Assembly (NCBI GenBank): GCA_018881555.1
Contig: JACAXG010000009.1
Coordinates: 694,133 to 758,132 of the forward strand
Origin: Amblyornis subalaris
Taxonomy: Eukaryota; Chordata; Aves; Passeriformes; Ptilonorhynchidae
Length of the DNA: 64,000 nt
Direction: 5' to 3'
Shown: positions 21,918-35,559 of the stretch, piece by piece
Position numbering within the stretch: the first letter of the stretch is position 1
Layout of the letters: every line of letters starts with the position of its first letter
Made by a program: the position numbers and the translations under genes
Notes under the pieces: model-generated
What the model was told of the DNA's origin: nothing
The model's database searches: none
What the model saw: the letters and a program-made list of their open reading frames with translations, nothing else

Positions 21918-24900
21918 CTGAAAAAAGACAGTTAATCTGTTTTGTGAAATTCAGCCATGTGAGTACAGAGGGAAAAAAAAATCTGGTTTTCAACACAAAT
22001 TTAGAAAACCAAAATGAACCAAAAAAACCCAAAAAACCCAAAACTAAACCCAGCCATCACACCATCAGGTGTTGTTTTTGGTTTCCTACAACACAAAGCC
22101 ATTGCAGATAAGATGACAGTATTATACTGGCTGACCATCCCTGCTTAAGGGCTGCTGACAATACAATGATGTGTCACCAGTGGAAACCAAAATACTTTTG
22201 TGCACAGTTCACTAAAACTTTGCTAACATTCTTCCTACATGCTCCATAGTTTAACAGGGAATTGATATTTCATAAACATGAGATGTACATAGAATTTTAA
22301 AGAAACAGAAAATCAAGAGAGATTAAACAAAAACACAGCTAATGAACTTTCAAGCAGAAAAGACCAAAAATTTGAGAACTAGGCCCAGGAGTGTAAAATA
22401 ACATGCTGACTATGGCTTTAGGATGATGGGGTAAACTAGACAAGGGAAAATGCTTTCTTTAAAATGGCTGGGTCAACACCGTATGTTTGTGACTACATCA
22501 ACAAAACATTAAGCAGCCGGGAGAGACCGGACTAACTTTATACAGGAAAATACAATACATTCAACTGAGAATGCTCTCAAAAAAGAATCTAACTAGGACA
22601 CTGACAGTTAGGAGTGATCAACAGGGTAACATCAGGGTAACATGACTTTGTCTCATTTGACCAAATTTGCACCTTTATTCTATGCAAATTTTTGTTCTAA
22701 GGAATCTTGGTTGTAAATAGACTATGGTTTTCACTTGCCTGTAATCCTGGCATGACTGAAAAGCCTAAAAGTCTACTGTACACTACTTGAGCAAAGTGAA
22801 TAAATAGGACTTCTGTTCAGCCAGAATTAGAGCATGATAGAAAATGCTTTGACAGTCTGACATTTGGTTCCCACACTGCAGAAGTCACAAACGATGACGC
22901 TCACCAAACAGATGGCGTCCAACAGCAGGATGCTCTGAAATAGTCATCTTGAATAAAATAATTTATTTAAAATACCACTGTCAATTTCAAAGTGATAAAA
23001 TGAGAAATCTTCTCANGCCATGCTGATTTCTTAGGTAATGCAGACAAGCAGAAGTGGCAAAATCTTTTGTTTTCTGGAGTATGAGTGCATTCACAATGGC
23101 CAGGATCTATGCAAGGCTGCACATGGTGCCTCCCACAACTATGGTGTTCACTTCAAGTAAACCAAGAGGACAAGATCAACATCGGGTGTTTTCTGGTGAG
23201 AAGTCTACCTGTCTGCAGGTCTTTAACTTCATCAGAAATATTTCAATTCCCAGAGCAAAATAGTTTAAGTGAGGCTTTTCAACACTTTTATAATGCAAAA
23301 TAGTTTCTAAGAACTTGCACTAGCTTAAGAAATCCTCCAAGCCTTTCTCAGAGGGTAAATTATTCAGATTGTAAACTCTTTCGCTTATGTGTATCCTTAC
23401 ATTGCAGCTATTTTCTTTTCAGCAGCCGGATATGAGCTCACCAAAGAATGCTTGACGTGAGCATGTTCTCTGCTGACAAAACAATGCAAACTCAACATTA
23501 TAACCCAGAGCTAAATTTCGTAGGTTATAAAAGGTGCTTAGGAAAGACCAACTATGAGAGCTAAGTAAGAAAGCACACATCTCCTGGGACATAATTTTTA
23601 ACAAGGAATAAAAATTACATTAAAAAATAGATTAAACACCCCTTCATTCAGACCACGTCCACGTAAGCTGCCATCAGAATTTCTAAAGTGGCCTATTTCC
23701 ATAACCTAGTTTAGACTGATTGAGTTTGTTCTCTATTGTTCCAGATTGTATCATAGATTTACATGTCTAACTTTACACCACCGTGTAAATAAAATTAGTA
23801 AGTAGTCTACAAGGATGACCCTAGCAGTTCATGCTATACAGAGTTCTGACACAACTAGGTAATAAAAATGTACATAACCTAATCTAGTATAAGTGGCAGA
23901 CCTCCAGATACCTACTGCCACAAACAATTTCAGAGAACTGTGTATGAAAACTCCCAATTTCAATTCCAGCAAAAACTGAAAAATAGTTTGGAAAAATATT
24001 TCATCCTGAATGAGAGAAAAGGGCTGAGATTTCCCAAGATGAAATGCTCTCCCACAAAAATCTTTTCTTCTCAGTTTATTTGTCTCAATAAGATCAAAGG
24101 GAATTATTTGAACTTCACAGTTTTAAATTTTACAGGGCTCTGTCAATTATACGATGAGACATTCTCTTGCCACTTATGAAAATCAAGATGATATAGTCAA
24201 AGGAAATGCTTTGACCTTTTATAAGCCAATCATTTTATTCACTTCTGACAGAAGATCTTGACTAAAATCAATACATTTCTATGAAGAATTTTGACTTCAA
24301 CAAAACAGTATTTTCTCCACCAAAATTAACAGGCAATATTCCACAACGTACTGAACAAAAGGGTACTCCCATCTACCAACACAGAAGCTGACAGAGGTGC
24401 CTGGCCTCACCTCTAGTATGACATCCTGTTTAACACGAAGCTAAACCACAGTAAGGGCTCTGTCATCACTTGTATGTTTCAATACAGATTTCTTTTTCAA
24501 TGGAAATTTTGCCAGTTTGGTTTATTTTGTACTTTATGCCTTTACGCTGGCTTTAGGAGTTAATGGCTTGTAAAGAGGCAGTCATTCTCTTTCTGTCCCT
24601 GAACATACAGACCCCAGTCTCATGCTCTTGCCATTTTCCTCCTGCCGAATCTGTNGGGGTAAAACTATACATAAAATCAATTCCACTGATAGGAATAAAC
24701 CTAGATATCTTATCTACCAAATCAGCTGGACAAAATATCTCACCCTCTCACGACATAACTGTTGGATCAGACACAAGGAGTGGTGGGTTAAAGATGGGTT
24801 CAGTGGGCCTGATGCTTTTGGTGCCAGGTCGGTGTTAAGGCAGTTCGGCTGACCTGTCAAACCATGATTTTGGGCTGACATGTTTTACTTTGATTTGCTA

Positions 24901-27209
24901 TGTGGAAAATTTATACTGTCCATCACTGTGGATAAAACAGCAATGACTGTAGCCTAATAAGGAAAAGTGGGAACTCTCTTTCCTTGCCAGCTTNCCAGCC
25001 TTCACAAGAGTGTGAATTTGGTGTCCTAGGAAGAAAAAGAGCCCCTGCTTAGTGAAGCGGAGGCAGCAGTGCTTTCCTGGCAGATGCAGCCTGCCTCACA
25101 GGGGACACACGAACTCAATATGCTCCCCCAGATGGAGACCTCCCATTTGGTTGCTCCTGATCCATTACCACCTTAATAGCAGACAAAAATAATTTCAGTT
25201 TAGCAAACATTCCTTGTATATGAAACAAAAACCGCACACAATGCCCCCCGAAGTGGAAGAGAAATAAGAATTCGAGGACTAGGAGTTTGGGAACTATGTA
25301 ACTGCATGCATGTGCTCATAACTTGCTGTGCATATTTCACTAATTTAACTAGCTTTCTTCAAGTGCTCCAGCATAGTTAAATGACAGAGCAAGAGTTACC
25401 ATTTTTCTAAAGCTCTCCAGTATCTCCATCCTTCACTGCTCTTCAGGCTGCAGTCAGCATGGCTTTGAAAACAGTGCAGATAAACCTGACTGTTTTAAGT
25501 TGCCCTGACAAGTAGCTGTAGTTATTCAGCCAAACTTCTAGTTCAAAAGAGTAGTAACTCCAAGTGTAACAGGAGGGGAATTGTAACAGGAGGGGAATGG
25601 AACTCTCCTCTACTCCTGCCATGACTGACATTCTGCAAAAAAAAAAATCTAAGAGAGATTTCTAAAATAAGTCAGTAAGAAAATTTTCTCTTTGTTAAGA
25701 CTCCATCAAGAGAGATTAATCTTCTTGCAAACAAGCATTTGGGTGATACTTATGATTAGTGTAAAATTAGTGCTTGCCAATCTAAATTTAATTAAATATA
25801 TTTGTAAGAAAAANTCATTAGTTTTAGCCCTTTTCTTTATAAGATGACTACTGAGCAGAAACAAGTTTGTTTGGATGTCTCTTTTCCAAGTGTCTTTCTG
25901 TCATATTTGGCTTGTCTTTCACCCTTAACTCTGAAATTCCAGAGTTAGCAACACTCATGTTGCAAACAGCAGCAATGTCTCAAATATTTTTCTGTTGATA
26001 TATATTCTCAATTTTAACTCCACCTTAGCATATTTTAATTTGGGAATATTTTTCATGCAGAAGCCACCTATTCTTTAATTATTGCAAACGTAATACATGG
26101 ACATAGAACAAAATGAAACACAACAGAGCTATGACGCTCTTGTTATTTCAAAAAACATGAAAATATGTAGGCTGCAACTTTCAGAACTATTTTTGGCTGT
26201 TCAGTTTCTAGGTCTAGATTCAATCCATCCTCTACCTTTTCCTGCCATTCTCCTTTCCCCCACCATGCTTTCCAACATCTCTGCATCAATTGCCTTTTGA
26301 GACCCCCATAACCATCAGCTGAGAGATCATCTGTACACAGAAGCAGAATGACAACCTTTGTCTTCATGGAGGAGCAATGTCCACATGCTATCAACTGAGA
26401 TGATGATTCCCTATGCCCTCATGAACCACTGCTTTGGCTGATAACGGTTTCACTTCAGCAATGTGAAAAAAATAAATATTTTCAAGAAGGGTACCTTCTG
26501 CGGAATCACTGGGTCCTCTACACCACTAGAAAAATACAAAGATGTGGCCACCATTTTGAAATATGACAAACCTCTTTTCTCTATAGATCTCTCTGGAAAG
26601 AATATTACTTCTCAAATCTTCATGAAAAAGAAGTAGCAAAGTAGAACTACCGATCCAGAACACAATGCTTCAAGTGTCGTCTGCACACAACATTTCAGCA
26701 ATTTTTAAATATGTATGGAGCTTTAACTCAAAACTTACTCAAGTGGAAGCAGAATTCCTATCACCTCTTCATGTTTTTAAGTGACTAATGGGATACCCAT
26801 ACCCCAGGGTTCTCCTTTTCTCATGAGAGCATCTGATAATGTACATCTCTTTTCAACTGAATACTCAGTTCCCAATTACAAAACCTAGCCTTGAAGACAC
26901 TCTAATGGAAGGGAAGTATCCTTCGGTGTAAAAGTTAGTATAATACAGAAGCCAAACCATTCATGGAGATAAGAAGTATCTAGACTGAGGGAACTGTTTC
27001 ATCATATGTAAAACATGCATTACTCTACCAACACTGCTAATTATCCAAGGTGTAGTACATCATTAGGCACTTCCAAACACCTACTGTCCATGATAAGTAA
27101 GCAGACAGGACTACCAACTAATGCCAAAAAGACACAGAATATAATGCAACAGACTTACGGCAAACTCACATTAATTATAAATACCTCACTGGTATACGTC
27201 ACTTCACCA
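21918..27209 (-). other. DGKI: DGKI upstream intron, proximal 5.3 kb
   Basis: First part, nearest the exons, of the long intron upstream of exon 21822-21917. It includes an A/C-rich stretch at 22019-22051 (G/T-rich in the transcript) and a 17-bp direct duplication at 25565-25598. No exon, promoter or repeat family recognised otherwise. Confidence 0.7.
25565..25598. repeat. 17-bp tandem duplication
   Basis: The unit TGTAACAGGAGGGGAAT occurs twice head to tail with no mismatch (25565-25581 and 25582-25598). A small local duplication, probably slippage. Confidence 0.95.
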
Positions 27210-28050
27210 TCTATTTGTCTAGCCTCATCAGTTTGTCTACAAGGATGTTACGGAAGATAGTGTCAAAAGCCTTGCAAAAGTCAACACAACAGCCATTGCT
27301 CTTGCCTCATCTACCAAGCTAGTCATTTAATTATAGAGGTCTGTTAAGTTGGTCAGGCATGGTCTCCCTTCCATAAATCAATGCTGAAAACTCTCAATCA
27401 CTTCTTATTCTTAATATTTTTGAAAATTACTTCCAGAAGGAATCAGGGTAAGGCTGATAAGTCTGGAGTTCCCAGGGATCCCCCTTGTCCTTCTAGAAGG
27501 CAGAATTGACATTTATTTTGTTGCAGTCCTCAGGAACATCCTCTGACCATCATGACCTTTCAAAGACAGACTGTCCTTGCAGTGGTATCAGCCAGCTCCC
27601 TCTGCACTTTTGTGTGCATCTCATCAGGTGCCATGGAGACTTCTGCATGTTCAGTCTAAGTATTCCCAAACCTGATCATCCTCCACAAAACTAAATTTTC
27701 CTTCTTTCAGCCACTGGTGTTAGTGATTCATGAAGGCAGCTCTTATCAGTGTACATGGAGGTAAAAATAAAAAGGATTGAGCAGTTGAGATCTTCCATCA
27801 CTATGTGAGATGATATTTCTGTCGCTACATTCCCTGCCCTATTCAGTGGTAGCCCAACATTTTTCCTTCTGTTCCTATCACTGTAGATTTGCCTGCAGAA
27901 ACCATTCTTGTTAACCTCCCTGTTCCTGTTAGATTCTACTCTAGATGGGGTCTGGCTTTCCTTCTCCGTCTGTGTGGAATCAAGTAGTGCCTTCTACAAT
28001 CCTCCTGACCTAAACATGCTTCCACCTATTTCCAAATGCCACTTCTCAAC
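27210..28050 (-). mobile_element. Old CR1 LINE fragment (reverse-transcriptase region, decayed)
   Basis: On the plus strand the order of landmarks follows the antisense of the CR1 RT region: GATAGTGTCAAAAGCCTTGC (cagtgtcaaaggctttgc), TTGGTCAGGCATGGTCTCCC, GCTGATAAGTCTGGAGTTCC (ctgactggcctgtagttcc), GTGCATCTCATCAGGTGCCA (gcatctcatcaggtccca) and CTGATCATCCTCC. The DGKI transcript and the element share orientation. Several frameshifts and stops; inactive. Confidence 0.8.
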
Positions 28051-30579
28051 TTCTACCACAACACACAGTTTTCTGTTCTTGTTAAGATCGATAAGATTTA
28101 CACATGTAATTTACNGTATAAGTTATAATATTTCTCCTCTAAAAAACATTCAGCTTGTACCCAGAGAACTCCAACTGTGCATTCACAGAACACAACGCAT
28201 GGATCAGCCAAGTTTTTTTAATTGACCTCCAGGAATGGAAGTTGAATATCTTCAAATGCCTCTTATGGGACATAACTAAGATTTTAAGTCTTGTTTCCAT
28301 GGGAGATGGCAATAAATGGGCATCAACAGAAAAAATGCATTATGAAAAAAAAAAAAAAGAGATATTTTGGGATGTTCAACACTCTACCCTAGTGGCTGTC
28401 AATGTTTCTATAGGCACCACAGAAAGCAAGACCTAGAAGGTAGTACTTAAGAGAAAATTACAGGGGGACTTTGTATACAAGCTTATGGTTATACTTCTTG
28501 GTAGCAAATGGCAGTAAAAAAACACGCAAAGACCTAGGTCCTCAAAGGTACACAGGCAGTGTATTGGGTGGCTCAGCCTGTACTTGCTTGAAAATCTGGG
28601 CTAGAATTACTTCCTTTATTATTTAACACTTGGGAGTGATGTCTAAAATGGGGGAGGGTGGGAAAAGGGGATATGGATAAATGTACCACAGAGACAGCCA
28701 TTTAAGTAGGTTTCTTTTTGGTAAGGCATACTCAGCACTCCCTTCTGGCTATAATATCACCTACTTCAGACGCTATATTCTGTATGGGCCTGGTGTGAAA
28801 AGATAACATTAAATTATACAGCAAAGCTGCAAGTTAACTTGAATTAGGTGTAACAAATGTGATGAAACTGGACATTTGTAAATATGTTAGAGAAAAGAAA
28901 CCTCAGGGAAGAGAGAATAGCAACAACAGTAGTAAAGAATATGGTTTTTTCTGTAAAAGGTCTTAGGAGACATGAGAATCATCACCTCTGTTTTACAGCA
29001 AGAGCAGCTGATGTACAGAGAGGCAAAACAACTATCTGAGCTCACTCACAAAGTGACACACAAGGTAAGTGACAGAGCACAGAATGGAATCCCATTCTCT
29101 GAATTCACAAGACCATCTGATAATGGCAAATCACCTGCAAGGAGTTCTCAAAAGTGCAGTCAATGGCCAGGGAATTCTCTCCAGCTATTACTGTGAAGAC
29201 TGTGGTAGAAAATGTTTCCTCCCTGTTAAGTCAAGTGACAATTTATGTTCGTATCACTTAGACTTCGGAAAGATCTCCCATCATGGGTCCTTGGAGAATC
29301 ATCCCCAGAAATACTGAAGAGCAGGCTGGTATATGTGGGGGTGCAACACACACTGGTCAATGCTGCCTTTCAGTGAGTAAATACAAAAACTTCTTATCTG
29401 GCTCCAACATATCTTAATCAAAAGATCTTTTCACTCTATAAATACACCTCTGGACTTCAAATACTTTAAAACTTCTTGGTTTTTTCTTTACTGAAATTCA
29501 CTGCATATTAAAAAACTTTGGTCCATTTCAACCTCCCCACGTCTCCAAACCTTACTTCCATTGTAGCTCAGATTTGAGAAATACCTTTCTCCTGTTTACC
29601 AGTTACTACAGCTGCTCAGTTCAGGCTCCTCCCAGCCACAGATGTCTTCCACTTATTATCCTGTCCTTTTCCCCACATGACACAGGGTTGCCTCCCTTCT
29701 CCAATCAAAGTGTGAAGTAAAGCAGGAACACCAGTCTGAAGAGGCTGTAAACAGCTAAGAAATTGAACTGATCAAAAATCTAAACCATAAGCAAGGAAGT
29801 AAACTGCAAAAACACCACACACAACTGAAACCCACAATATTTAATCAATATTTACCAACTTATATCAACTCCTGTAGTATTTATGTATTGGGATCATATG
29901 AGGAGCTACCTGGTAAAAGGAGTAGCAGACAATCAACTTTGACTCCTTAGTGGAGTTGCTGATGTTGGTTGTTGGACTTAAGGTTCAGGGTTTTTTTGGG
30001 GGAGGGGGTTGTTGCTGCTGTATTTCTCTAAGTACAAGTTTGAAAGGTGTTTAATTTAGCCTAACNTGCTTAACCCTTCACTTATGTGATGACTGATCCT
30101 TCAGACTTCTACTGAACAGCAGTGATGACTCAAAATAGACATATTTACTACCTTGCTGAATCAGCGCCTGGGTTTGCTGGAGAGAAAGAACAAGGTATTC
30201 TCCAAAGCACTTCCAGGAGGATTCTATGCAAGCTTTCAAACTGCAGAACACCATAGTGAATCTAATCCAACTTCCTGCAACACAGCCTGCAAAGTTTCAT
30301 CCCCTTAAACCCTGACTACAACAGCTGGGGTTGAAGGAGGGCAAGCGATCTAGAAAGCAATTCAGTCTTGGTATAGAGAACAAAGACAAGCATAAGCCAT
30401 ATTCATCAAAACAAAAGTTATCTCCAACAAAAAGCCACTTTGGTGGCTGGTGCCTTGTTACTGCAATGTATCAAGCTCTCTATCAATAACCAAGTGTAAA
30501 ATCTACTGCATGCTTTGCTTTAAATGAGACATTTGTGTGACCTGCTGGCTTATGGCTCATCTTCTTAGCTTGTACCGGT
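28051..30579 (-). other. DGKI: DGKI upstream intron segment
   Basis: Intronic sequence between CR1 fragments, containing a MIR-like SINE at 28960-29110 and a G-rich patch near 29990-30010. Nothing else recognised. Confidence 0.65.
28960..29110 (+). repeat. MIR-like SINE
   Basis: The order ATCATCACCTCTGTTTTACAG, ATGTACAGAGAGGCAAAACAA, CACAAGGTAAGTGACAGAGC, GAATGGAATCCCA follows the MIR core (cattttacagatgaggaaactgaggcacagagaggttaag, gtcacacagctagtaagtggcagagc, gggattcgaaccca). Diverged but the motif order is convincing. Confidence 0.6.
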
Positions 30580-30790
30580 GCATAAGTACATGGAAGCNGT
30601 GTAGGGATGATTCAGAAGGAGATACAGACTTGCCATTAGTAAACAGAGAAAGGGTGGTCAAACCCTGGAGCAGTCTTCCTAGACAGGTGGTTGATGCCCC
30701 ATGTTTGCCAGTGTTTAAAAAACATTTGGACAAAGCCCTTAACAACCTGCTTTAACTTTTGGCCAGCCCTGAAGTGGTTCGGCCCAGAAA
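30580..30790 (+). mobile_element. Old CR1 LINE 3' fragment, sense on plus strand
   Basis: GGAGCAGTCTTCCTAGACAG then GTGGTTGATGCCCC and TGTTTAAAAAACATTTGGAC corresponds to the sense CR1 3' region (ctgcccagagaggtggtggagtcacc, ttcaagaaacgtttggat). It is opposite to the DGKI direction, unlike the other CR1 pieces here. Confidence 0.75.
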
Positions 30791-33700
30791 CATAAATGAA
30801 GCAAGATAGGAGGGATGGAAACAGGCTCTCTGTGTCCACACACCAGTTTGGGCCCAGAAGAAATCTAGCCATACATACAAAGAATTGTGACCAAGGATTT
30901 CAATTACCTACCCTACAGACACAGACAACTTGACATACGTCTTCAGCCTTAACATTTGGCCCATCCAGCAGAGGTACAAAATCCTGCTGTGCTAAAATTA
31001 GATCAACCTTTGATGGCAGACTTTGTCAAGAAGGCAGTGAGCAAATGTAGCCAGACAGCTTCCAAGCTGGAAAATCTGAACAGCTCTGTGCTGTTTTGCT
31101 CAAGTCACCACAAGTTTTCATGTCTCTGCCTTGTGCTTCAGTTTATAATAGAAGCATGTTCCTCATAACTAGCAGTAATTCTGATAGTAACACAATATCT
31201 TATGTTGATTTAAGGATGGAGAGAGCACTAACTAGAGATACTGTTCACATTAACTGCCAAAAAACCAAACACCTACAGTCCACTCTAAGGCCGCTCTTGG
31301 TTCCTTCACAGGTCCATTGGTGACTGCAATGTTGAGTGANTGCACAGGAGCCAAGTGCTGAAGGCCTGACCTGGAGATGGCTTTCCTGCAAATTGAAAAG
31401 AAAAAAATAACACAAATAAGTGGAGTGTATATATATAACAAATATATATATGTATCCAATATAATTACTCAACATCCTGCCCATCCTTCTCCAGAAATCA
31501 GAAGAGGCATCACCGCATGTCATTTCAGCTTCAGTGAAATGTGCTTGAATGCCATCTCCTGCTAAAGCAGTTTAGGAAAAGAATAAAGCAACCTGATCAC
31601 TGGAAATTACTGTTTAATGAAGATCAGTAACTCATCTGGCACTAAGTTGAAATATCAAATCCAGTGGACTATATGTGGTTATGTTCGCCAGTGTCAGTGG
31701 AGTCCTCATGTATTACACCTATTCCTTGCACACCAACTGAACCTGTTGAATCAGTTTATGCATAATTCCAAATACCATTTATAGGAAAGACAAAATATGA
31801 GTTTATACAAAGAATCAAACACCCGTTGCTTTTACTTAGTTTATAGGCTGGAAAAAGTCGTTCAGCATCCAACTACATAAAACAAGACATGGGGACACCA
31901 GTTTACCAGGAAGGGAAGTCATAAATTACTACCTTCTTTGATCATATCAGCATCCTTCAAGATACTGCTTCTTTCTGCTTATATTTCAATTCTGTCTTTC
32001 TGGTCCAAGGTCATTCTTACAGCTCTCGAGGCACAGATGTGGCCTTCTTCAGAAGTCGTAGGTGGTGACCAGAAACCCTCCTGAAGCTGGCTCCACAGTA
32101 CTGAGGGGATATCCCCACTGCCTGTCTCCCTAGAGACATCCAGCCCTGACAGAGCTGCCTCCACCAGTGAGCCCTCAGGAGGAAACCATACAAAGCTCAG
32201 CTGCACCTGAACAGTCTGTTTCCTAAAGCTTCCCAACATTATTGCATTGTATATATTAGACCCTGATGGCAGTTCAAAATAATCTCACAGCTTCAGCTGC
32301 AGTGATTCAGAAGAGGACAAAAATCATCACAGGGAGATATCTTCCTTTGTAAGCCAAATACACACATCCCCCACAAAGTAAAATGACAGGCTGTTTGTGT
32401 AAAGTGCATTTTTGTGATACCACTCCCACAGTGCTACAGCTATTTATAGCAACTCCTAATCTTACCACTGTCCCAAGGCAATAAAGGTCAATTGAGCCAG
32501 TGGAGACAATCCAGGTCAGCCATATGCTAAATAAATCTTTTCATTGTCCTCAAAATATATGGTGCAGTACATATGTGCAATAAAGGAGCTTGGAAGCCTC
32601 ACTACACACAGTGCATGTCTGGAAAAATCAAGTGAACTGAACCAGAATCTCTTAAATCCCCTCCCTTGTGGGTAGCATGAACAACTCAGAACATTAACAT
32701 CAGCCTCTGATCGTTCAATGTCCCCTTTCNACTTAATGTTGGCAAGACCGACATTAAGGGGTTTTTTTACCAAAATATTTTGCATTTGACAAAAAAAGGG
32801 AAGAAGCCCAAGGAAAATACTTTTACCACCTGCCAATTGATCAGGAGAGAACAATTTAGCAAAAAAGATTTTATGCCAAATATATCAGTACAACATAAGC
32901 TACGCATCTCAATAACTGGATTAAGGCCTTAGAGAAATAAACTGCAAGAAACTACAAACATGTTTTTTAAATATATTTTTCAAGAAAAATTTCCAATATT
33001 TGTCAGTGTCCTTCCATGCTGTTTTCAGCACCAATGTAGTTATTTGGGCTTCCTAAACACAAGAGTACATTCTTGTTTCTATTTGTGATTTATAATAGGT
33101 TAGTTTATTTGGGTGGAAAAGGCACTATCACATTTTCCACTCTGCATCACTGACAGGGGTAAAGCAAACCTGCTTAGATCTGCCCTCACAGCAGAGGAAG
33201 ATAACTATGCCTAATGAATGGCTACAGACAGCATCAAGCCTTGGATACTATTTCAAGTCAGAATTAGAGATGTGTAAGGCTCCCATAGCAGAACCTGAGA
33301 CTTTGTCCACGTATCTTTAAGAGCGAGCCGAGGCTGCTGAGCCTTTTTGGGGGAGACCTGGCACATTTTTGTGACAACAGCCTGCCCTTCCTCTGCATGC
33401 CAAGCTGGATTTATGGTTTTGTCCGGAAAGTACGCAAGACACAGGCATGACAATAATGCCTTTTTTTTTTTTCAGGTCTATTTTAACAGAAAAACCTTAA
33501 AATTATCTCGGAGATTGCGAATTTGCATGAGCCAGCCAGAAGTGACCCTTAGGCCCAGGGACAAGCTAAAAATGCCTACTTTTGTACAGCTTCTTATCAG
33601 AAATTTGTCTCAGAACAGAGTGGCAAAATACACTGTATGCACTGCAGAAGCCTTTCCCATCAAAAAAAGAAGGCCAGGCTGAAGAGCAAACACATGGCCT

Positions 33701-35559
33701 TCTAATAAGTGTAAGACAGAAAAGAAAGCGGAAAATGGGTGGAAAGGGAAGGTAGCACAAATCTGATAACAGACCAGATGCTGAGTATCCAGGTGATCAT
33801 ATCTCATATTACTTTGACAAATTACACCACCTGGCACTTTTCCAATAGCAAGGTAACATGATTGGCTTTTAGTTATCTTTCCCAGCAATTTCATCTCCAC
33901 TGTGTTGAGTGCATGAATGAAAACACAGGCTTGACAGTCAGCCTTTCCCGTAGAAGCAAAAGTAATCACAGTTCCCCTGATACGAGACAGACAGAAAAAG
34001 TGAACCTGTGGTTTCATCATATATTCCATTCTTCAGACTATGAAGACCACAACTTTGCTAAAATGGGCACACCAGCCAGCTTGCTGATGTGGTAGCCACC
34101 AGCTAGGAAACACTGCATCATAAATAATGAGCTGTATTTTGATAATTACTTTTTCATATCCAGTAATCAGTAATTTGTAGTAGGTATTATTACCAGCTTA
34201 GCTAACACATCACCATTGTGAACAAGCATGGCTACACATAAATGTCTATGTCACTGCATACACAACCAACAAAAATATCTGATAGTAATTCCATAGTTGA
34301 TACCACTAAGGAAATTCTTTAACAGAGCAGGATTGACTGTCTTGAAAACCAAAAGCAATCAGACACTCAAGCTGTTCAAGTACACTAACTGATTTTTTTT
34401 TTTATTTTTTAAAAGCATTACATTTGCATTTTGCTGAAAAGTCAGGCGAGACTCAACCTACTTATCACATTAAAGGCTACGTATTTGATCAGGAGAGATT
34501 TGAGTTTACATTCAAGCCTTTGGCTTTATTGAGCTTTTTCCTCCACTGAAGGCATATAAATATGCTCCAATGAGTTCTTTAGACTGCATAGTTTTACCTG
34601 AACCCTCAAAGACCACAACAATTAGTCAATAGTATGCAACCCATGTAAGTGTTAGAAAAAAATCCATTTGGAAAAGAAAGAGTGAGTTACTGTTGCATAG
34701 GGTTAACAGCTTTGATTGTCAATTTAGTTGTCACTGGTGTCAGAGTTGCTGCCTTACCAAAGCTGGGGTTATCACCCTCCTCTGCATATGAGCATTACCA
34801 TTGGGGTGGACTCTCAGCTGAAGGGTTGAGAGAAGCAAAACACAGAGACTGGCTTCCAGAGATCCAACGGCTAGGACATTTGCCAGGAGAGACATTTTTG
34901 AGAGTCTTTTCTCAAAATTAACCTAGACATTTACAGAGAAAGGGACAGTCATTTGTATAATGATGTTTAAGTTACAATAGCTCTGAATTTCTTTGAATAT
35001 TCAGTGTGGATATATCCTACTTCTGCCAGCTCTCAGCTTTGCCAACCAGAGCTTGGAAAGCACTCTACAAGGCCGGATAGCACCTGTATGCTGTATGAAT
35101 AAATTATATGTGCCTGACTTTGTTTGGAGGCGGTTTTAACTCCTGCAATTTGGTGCTTATGAATGCAATGAAGAAAATGTACTGGCTAATCTCTGGCATT
35201 ATTTAAGTTTTCCCCATGCATCTCTGCTGACTGCACCGTGACCCTGCACTGTTCCCAGCTCACCTTCTGGGCATGTATTTTTCTCCTTTTGAGCTGATCA
35301 CTGGGCAGTGATTATTTCACTGCAACATTGATTCCCAGATTTTTTGCTTTTGATATAAAAGGAGCCAACTTCAATAATCTGTCTGGTGCACCAACCCATT
35401 CCTGACAGTAGCCAGTAGCAGGTGTTTAGAGAAGCACTGGCACAAATTGGGTGATCCTTCCCCTGACAGACTCCAGCTCCAGTTTCCAGTAATCACGAGT
35501 TTAAGGACTTCCTGAGCTGGAGGCTGTTTCCAGACCTTTGCACTTAATAACCTATAATG
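30791..35559 (-). other. DGKI: DGKI upstream intron segment
   Basis: Intronic sequence with a short (TA)n run at 31426-31453. The stretch 31979-32239 is less AT-rich than its surroundings and has an 86-codon minus-strand frame without recognisable domains. Nothing else recognised. Confidence 0.65.
31426..31453. repeat. (TA)n-rich simple sequence
   Basis: Alternating T and A with a short interruption (TATATATATAACAAATATAT followed by ATATG). Confidence 0.85.
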
